Positions 59,903 to 64,000 of a DNA stretch of 64,000 nt are shown one piece after another (the first letter of the stretch is position 1; each line of letters starts with the position of its first letter). Location of the stretch: assembly GCF_000803315.1 (NCBI RefSeq), contig NZ_JRMH01000001.1, positions 3,410,001 to 3,474,000 on the forward strand, in the 5' to 3' direction. The notes below the pieces were generated by a model. That model ran no database searches, had not been told where the DNA came from, and was given only the letters and a program-made list of their open reading frames with translations. The translations under genes and the position numbers were made by a program. This DNA is from Pectobacterium actinidiae (GTDB lineage Bacteria; Pseudomonadota; Gammaproteobacteria; Enterobacterales; Enterobacteriaceae).

Positions 59903-60063
59903 CCGTCCTCTCCTTCTTCCTTCGCCGTTGCCATGGCTACCGCACGCCTCGGGGTTTCCCGGAGCGGCACGTCGCTATCCTGATTAAAATAAAAACCTGA
60001 GCTGTGGTCTGAGTCTGCTCACGCCACAGTTCATGTTGATAAAGCATCACGTTGAGAAAAACG

Positions 60064-60092
60064 CAGAAAACCCGGGACAAGCCCGGGTTCGG
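60064..60092 (-). terminator. Terminator of hcp
   Basis: On the minus strand AACCCGGGC and TCCCGGGTT stems followed by TTTT, right after the hcp stop. Some read-through to vgrG remains possible. Confidence 0.8.
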
Positions 60093-60098
60093 TAGGAA

Positions 60099-60617
60099 TT
60101 ACGCTTCGACCGGTGTACGCCAGTCATCGGAACCAGAAGTCCCGGCAACGGTGTGTTCCCAGTCGATTTTGCGATAAGCCAGCGACACTTCGATTAACTG
60201 GGTGTAGTCCAGTTTGGATGGATCCTGGCAGTGTGGCATTTTGCAGTCGATATCAACGATAGTGGCATCGGTCAGGATGGTAGAGAAGAAGTGTTCTTGC
60301 TTACCTTCAACAGAGGTGCGGTACCATTTCAGGGTCACGGTCGGCAGCATTTCGCCAGACGCCAGGGCGTTGTACATCAGCGGAACAGCTTTGTTCAGCG
60401 CGACGGTGAATTTGAACGGTTTGTGCACACGTTGGCCGGACGGCTGACCAGACTGTGGGTCGGTCGGTACGGTGACGATGTGTTTGAATTCCTGTACCAG
60501 CATTTCGTCTTCGTGGCCTTCCACATAGATGTTGCCGACAGAATCAGAAGTGAAAGCACCCGCGGTAATGTTGCCCTGAGTTTTACCTTCGATGCTGATA
60601 TAGCATGGAGTTGGCAT
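60099..60617 (-). CDS. hcp: T6SS tube protein Hcp (TssD)
   Basis: 172-residue Hcp, forming the stacked hexameric tube of the T6SS and carrying small effectors. MPTPCYISIEGKTQGNITAG, GNIYVEGHEDEMLVQEFKHI and the C-terminal EVSLAYRKIDWEHT are typical. AAGGAGCAAGACT before the ATG is a strong ribosome site, fitting high expression. It is monocistronic by its own terminator. Confidence 0.96.
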   Translation of the reverse strand: MPTPCYISIEGKTQGNITAGAFTSDSVGNIYVEGHEDEMLVQEFKHIVTVPTDPQSGQPSGQRVHKPFKFTVALNKAVPLMYNALASGEMLPTVTLKWYRTSVEGKQEHFFSTILTDATIVDIDCKMPHCQDPSKLDYTQLIEVSLAYRKIDWEHTVAGTSGSDDWRTPVEA

Positions 60618-60788
60618 AGTCTTGCTCCTTGTTGTTAAACGGAATGAATTGTTGAACGGGATTACTCGTTAAACGAGATGAGTAACTTCACGCTCTGTAT
60701 AGCAAGCCACATGCCAATATTTATCTTTATGTTTTATAAAGGAATTTACTTAAACCAAATTCCCCCTAAGTAAAACCTGAGCAAAAAG

Positions 60789-60875
60789 TTGCGCAGACCT
60801 CGCATATCGTTTGCAAACATTGCGCAAAAAGTGATTTGCACCAGAAAGTGAGCAAGAAATTGCGCAAAATGCGCA
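60789..60875. repeat. Iterated TTGCGCA motifs upstream of hcp
   Basis: TTGCGCA occurs at 60789, 60820 and 60860, with a further TGCGCA at 60870, inside a 592-base gap otherwise without genes. The position, 170-260 bases before hcp, suggests a regulator binding region. Confidence 0.45.
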
Positions 60876-61073
60876 GTTATTCTGAAAGTATGAGTTAGCG
60901 ATAAATGAATGAAATGAATAGCCAATAGAAATCGTGCTTATTAATAGCAAAAGACTATATCTGGCGATAAATCACTCATTTCCATAACAATAATAGTAAG
61001 CAGTCACTTACGTTTTTTTATGAAAAACAGGAATGGCAAAATCAGGACATCCGGAATGAAAAGCGTCATAAAA

Positions 61074-61108
61074 CAAAAAAACGGGTGTTGCTATCACGCA
61101 ACACCCGC
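61074..61108 (-). terminator. Terminator of the Sel1 lipoprotein gene
   Basis: On the minus strand CGGGTGTTGC and GCAACACCCG stems followed by TTTTTTT, about 100 bases after the gene stop. It closes the T6SS structural operon that enters from the window edge. Confidence 0.88.
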
Positions 61109-61209
61109 CTGTTTCTTGCTATCAGGGCTTGATTACAACACGATGATTCATCGGTTCTGCCTTAACTGTTAATCACCAGCTATTTGCCACCAATGAATCA
61201 CCCAGAAGA

Positions 61210-62565
61210 TTACTCCGTTTTCCCGGATGACCAGTGCATCGCCAGCCGCTGTCCGGCCTTGATTTCATCCGGCTGCATCGTCGCTTCCAGATCGTTACGC
61301 GCATGAATGGCTTCGGGCATTCCCTCCGTCGCCGCCATCGCATACCAGGCGTAAGCATGAATACGGTTACGCGATGCACCTAACCCATCCTGACGCATCA
61401 TGCCCATGCGATATTGCGCCATACGGTTACCCTCATTCGCTGCCAGACGATACTGCTTCATCGCCTCAACATAATCCTCTTTGCCGCCTTGCCCCAGCCG
61501 CAGCATCTCGCCATAGGCTAGACGGGATTCGGTATCTCCTGCTGAGGCCGCTTTGGCATATTCTTCACGCGCACGCGCAAATTCGGTCGCGTTAAATAGC
61601 CGCTCCCCCAGCTCACGCTGCGCCCGGATATAGCCCGCAGAGGATGCCTGAACCAGATACTGTTCGCGCTTTTCATGCGTTGTCTGGCTCTGACTAAGCA
61701 AGTAATCAGCCTCGCCCGATCCGCCAGACGCGGCACGCTCCAGCCAATAGCGCGCCTTTTTTTCATCCCAAGGTAAGCGCTTACCTTCGCGGTAAACCTT
61801 GCCTAGCCAAAGCTGTGCTTCGGCATCACCTGATGACGCGGATTTTTGATACCAGTTCAACGCATTCTCGCCGTCTTCGTGTCGCGCCATCCACAGTTGC
61901 GCCTGTGCCTGACCCAGCGTCGCCGCGCGGAAATACCAGCGTTCGGCCAGGTCGCGACGGATCACCACGCCTTTACCTTGTTCATAGCGCTGTGCCAGTT
62001 GGTATTGCGCATCCCGATTGCCCAGTTCGGAGGCCTTCAGTAACCACGATACGGCCTCTTTTTCGCCGCCCACATGCGTCGCATGCCACTGGGCGACAAT
62101 CAACTGTGCAGGGGGATAGCCATTTGCCGCAGCGGATTCAAATGCATTCAGGCAGGCCGTCACCAGCTTTCCCTGATGCTGAACCTGACAGTCCATGCCA
62201 AGCCGATGCCCCGCTTCGCCATTTCCCAGACGTGAGGACGTTGTCCACCACTGGCGAGCAGACGGGCTGTTCTTGGGCGCGCCCAGCCCGGCCTGAAACC
62301 AGTCACCGACCTGAAGTGCAGCGGCCGCACGCAGTTCCTGATTGCCCGGAAGTTCAGACAGGCCAGATGCCTTTTGCATCCACTGCATCGCCTCGGTGTA
62401 CTGCGAGCGCGCGGCGAGCGTCTTTGCCAGCTGATATTGTGCTTCACCGTTTCCCCGATTCGCTGACGCCACGAGTTCCGATTCAGACAGCGATGTGATG
62501 GGCGCCTGACATGACGCCAGCCAACAGGACGACAGAACTATTACTAATTTTTTGTATTTCATCAT
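61210..62565 (-). CDS. Sel1-repeat lipoprotein of the T6SS cluster
   Basis: 451 residues; lipobox LASC with Cys19, then about ten Sel1/TPR-like repeats (GNGEAQYQLAKTLAARSQY, GNRDAQYQLAQRYEQGKGV, GDAEAQLWLGKVYREGKRL, GNRMAQYRMGMMRQDGLGAS). Sel1 lipoproteins accompany several T6SS loci; precise role unknown, perhaps scaffold or peptidoglycan/partner binding. It starts 28 bases after the VasL-type gene and shares its transcript. Confidence 0.82.
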   Translation of the reverse strand: MMKYKKLVIVLSSCWLASCQAPITSLSESELVASANRGNGEAQYQLAKTLAARSQYTEAMQWMQKASGLSELPGNQELRAAAALQVGDWFQAGLGAPKNSPSARQWWTTSSRLGNGEAGHRLGMDCQVQHQGKLVTACLNAFESAAANGYPPAQLIVAQWHATHVGGEKEAVSWLLKASELGNRDAQYQLAQRYEQGKGVVIRRDLAERWYFRAATLGQAQAQLWMARHEDGENALNWYQKSASSGDAEAQLWLGKVYREGKRLPWDEKKARYWLERAASGGSGEADYLLSQSQTTHEKREQYLVQASSAGYIRAQRELGERLFNATEFARAREEYAKAASAGDTESRLAYGEMLRLGQGGKEDYVEAMKQYRLAANEGNRMAQYRMGMMRQDGLGASRNRIHAYAWYAMAATEGMPEAIHARNDLEATMQPDEIKAGQRLAMHWSSGKTE

Positions 62566-62593
62566 GTGCTCAGCGTTTTTCCCTTCACGACAA

Positions 62594-64000
62594 TCAGCTG
62601 GCAGAATTACTCTGCTGCAAACGGTACAAGCGGACGTTGAAGGCGCGTAGCTCGTCTTCCATCGCGCGTAACTCCGCTGGCGTCAGCGATTGGCTCTTGG
62701 TTTTACGCGCCTCAAGTTCCCGCAGTCGTATCCCGAAAGGGACGTCCGATATCAGGTCTTTTTGCATATCGTAGAGTTTTGATTTCAGGTAGGAAATCGT
62801 CACCGTCCGGCGCTGCCGTTCCAGTTCCAGCAACTGCTGCAACGTCTCGTTGATGCGGGCACGCGCCTGTTCGTAACCCAGCGTTTTCGGTTCATCCCCC
62901 TGCTGGCGTTCAAGAGAAAGCTGCCATTGGCGTTCCATCTCTTTCACCGCCAGTGAATCAGGATAGAGTTGCTGCATCACGTTTTTCAGCCCATTACCGT
63001 ATTGATACAGGTAGAAAGGTGAGGCATTTTTCACCTGTTCCAACTGTGCCTGATAGCGGTTAATCAACTCGCCTTCCATGCCTTGCAATTTCTGTTCGCC
63101 CAGCGCAATACGCACCCGGCGAATGTCATTATGATCGGGCGCCGTGGGCAACGCGTAGGCTGGCTGTTGCAGTAACGCTAGCGCATCAGCCTTCTGTTCC
63201 TGCCAATACTGCCAGCCCGTAATGGCTGCGACAGGCAACGCGCAGGTCAGCAACCCGGAGACAAACCAGAACCAGGCTGGCTTCTGCTTTTTATGCGCCT
63301 CAATTTTCAATACCGTCGGTTTCATTTGCCCTTTCTCCCGTCCGATGAGAATGCTGCCCGCAGGCAGAGCAGCCTGACCCGATCCTGATGAACCACTGCT
63401 TTGCACCGTCGCGCCGGGTTCCATGTCTGAATGAAAGAACACCATGGGCGGAATCTGCATATCCTGCTTTTTCAGTTCCTGATCGTCCGACACAATGACA
63501 ATCTCGGTTTCATCAAACAAATGGGTATAACCTTCGACGAAGTGCAGCAGATTCTCGACGCGAGGAATACGGCTCAACCCTGAGTTGTGCAGCTTTTCAC
63601 TCATCAATTGCAGCGCGCGTTCGCAACGATAAACCAGCCGTTTGTGTTCATGGCTAATGGCGTATTGACGCACCACTTCGCTGATGCGGGCAATGAACCA
63701 GTCCAGCATCTCGATACGCGCTCGCTCCTGATGCACCGGCGGCCAGAAATTATCCCACTGCGTCACGATCAGGTTTGCCAAAAACTCACAGCTTTCCGTG
63801 AATCCCGTCAATCCCGCCAGTCGCGAACGCGCCAACGTAAAGTAGATCGCGGTCTGGAGATCCACGCCCTGCTTTTCAAAGATGGTGGTTGCCATGTCAT
63901 GCACCAGCATCCAGTCCACATCAGGACGAGACGCATGGCTCAATTTGTTAATTTCCGCCCGCAGTGCGTCAAACTCCGGCAGCATCCGTGGATCCCGACC
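62594..64000 (-). CDS. vasL: VasL-type T6SS protein with ImpA N-terminal domain, 5' end outside window
   Basis: At least 463 residues. The ImpA-N domain begins before the first ATG: the frame upstream reads GRDPRMLPEFDALRAEINKL, where relatives have GxDPR, so the true start lies beyond the window edge. It continues TGFTESCEFLANLIVTQWDN and FWPPVHQERARIEMLDWF, then a transmembrane helix (AWFWFVSGLLTCALPVAAIT) and a C-terminal VasL domain rich in coiled coil (ERQWQLSLERQQGDEPKTLG). TssA/VasL-like proteins help sheath-baseplate assembly or membrane-complex contacts. Confidence 0.85.
   Translation of the reverse strand, partial: GRDPRMLPEFDALRAEINKLSHASRPDVDWMLVHDMATTIFEKQGVDLQTAIYFTLARSRLAGLTGFTESCEFLANLIVTQWDNFWPPVHQERARIEMLDWFIARISEVVRQYAISHEHKRLVYRCERALQLMSEKLHNSGLSRIPRVENLLHFVEGYTHLFDETEIVIVSDDQELKKQDMQIPPMVFFHSDMEPGATVQSSGSSGSGQAALPAGSILIGREKGQMKPTVLKIEAHKKQKPAWFWFVSGLLTCALPVAAITGWQYWQEQKADALALLQQPAYALPTAPDHNDIRRVRIALGEQKLQGMEGELINRYQAQLEQVKNASPFYLYQYGNGLKNVMQQLYPDSLAVKEMERQWQLSLERQQGDEPKTLGYEQARARINETLQQLLELERQRRTVTISYLKSKLYDMQKDLISDVPFGIRLRELEARKTKSQSLTPAELRAMEDELRAFNVRLYRLQQSNSAS

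Overview
The window reads as a chromosomal segment of a soft-rot enterobacterium, most likely Pectobacterium (Pectobacteriaceae). Left-hand gene content and order match the Enterobacterales core: clpB-pgeF-rluD-bamD-raiA-pheLA / aroF-tyrA, rplS-trmD-rimM-rpsP, ffh, ypjD, luxS-micA-gshA, yqaA-yqaB, tRNA-Arg(ACG) repeats plus tRNA-Ser(GCT), csrA, alaS, recX-recA-pncC. The genus call is inferred from this order combined with the accessory content; no marker in the window proves the species.

Positions 1-26.7 kb are conserved housekeeping DNA with many readable control sites: a sigma-32 promoter before clpB, a probable CRP site before raiA, the Phe-rich leader peptide and attenuator of pheA, a sigma-E promoter driving the small RNA MicA between luxS and gshA, a stringent-type tRNA promoter, and a LexA box embedded in the recA promoter. 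The oddities are a one-base frameshift in clpB and a 3' tRNA-Arg relic inside the tRNA cluster.

Positions 26.7-36.3 kb form a transition zone: small hypothetical genes, an SRPBCC protein, marC, a membrane diguanylate cyclase with a Cache-like sensor region, an unrecognised small-RNA-like transcription unit, grxB, a palindromic MITE-like repeat, and then a three-gene operon for an isonitrile natural product (PvcA/IsnA isonitrile synthase, PvcB/IsnB oxygenase, glycosyltransferase). That gene set is the one known to make rhabduscin in Xenorhabdus.

Positions 36.3-64 kb are a type VI secretion (T6SS) effector island, all genes on the minus strand apart from SymE-like pieces and one IS3-family element. 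Read in transcription order it starts with a VasL/ImpA-N protein (cut by the window edge), a Sel1 lipoprotein, hcp, vgrG, a PAAR-lipase effector with an ankyrin lipoprotein as probable immunity, two DUF4123 adaptors and a 1720-residue Rhs protein. The Rhs tip looks like an ADP-ribosyltransferase and is followed by an immunity-like gene and a NADAR-family gene, which suggests enzymatic reversal of the toxin's modification. Downstream lies an array of displaced toxin-tip cassettes. Each has a 3' piece of the Rhs core, a new AT-rich toxin tip and an immunity gene, ended by a nearly identical GCCGGAAGGATC hairpin and separated by antiparallel SymE-family remnants. Tips include a GH-E-type nuclease, an EndoU-like nuclease and several unassigned domains; a lone barstar-type immunity gene sits at the far end. 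Several core fragments carry deletions at short direct repeats, amber codons or frameshifts, so most tips are silent stock that could be swapped into the main rhs gene by recombination across the conserved core.
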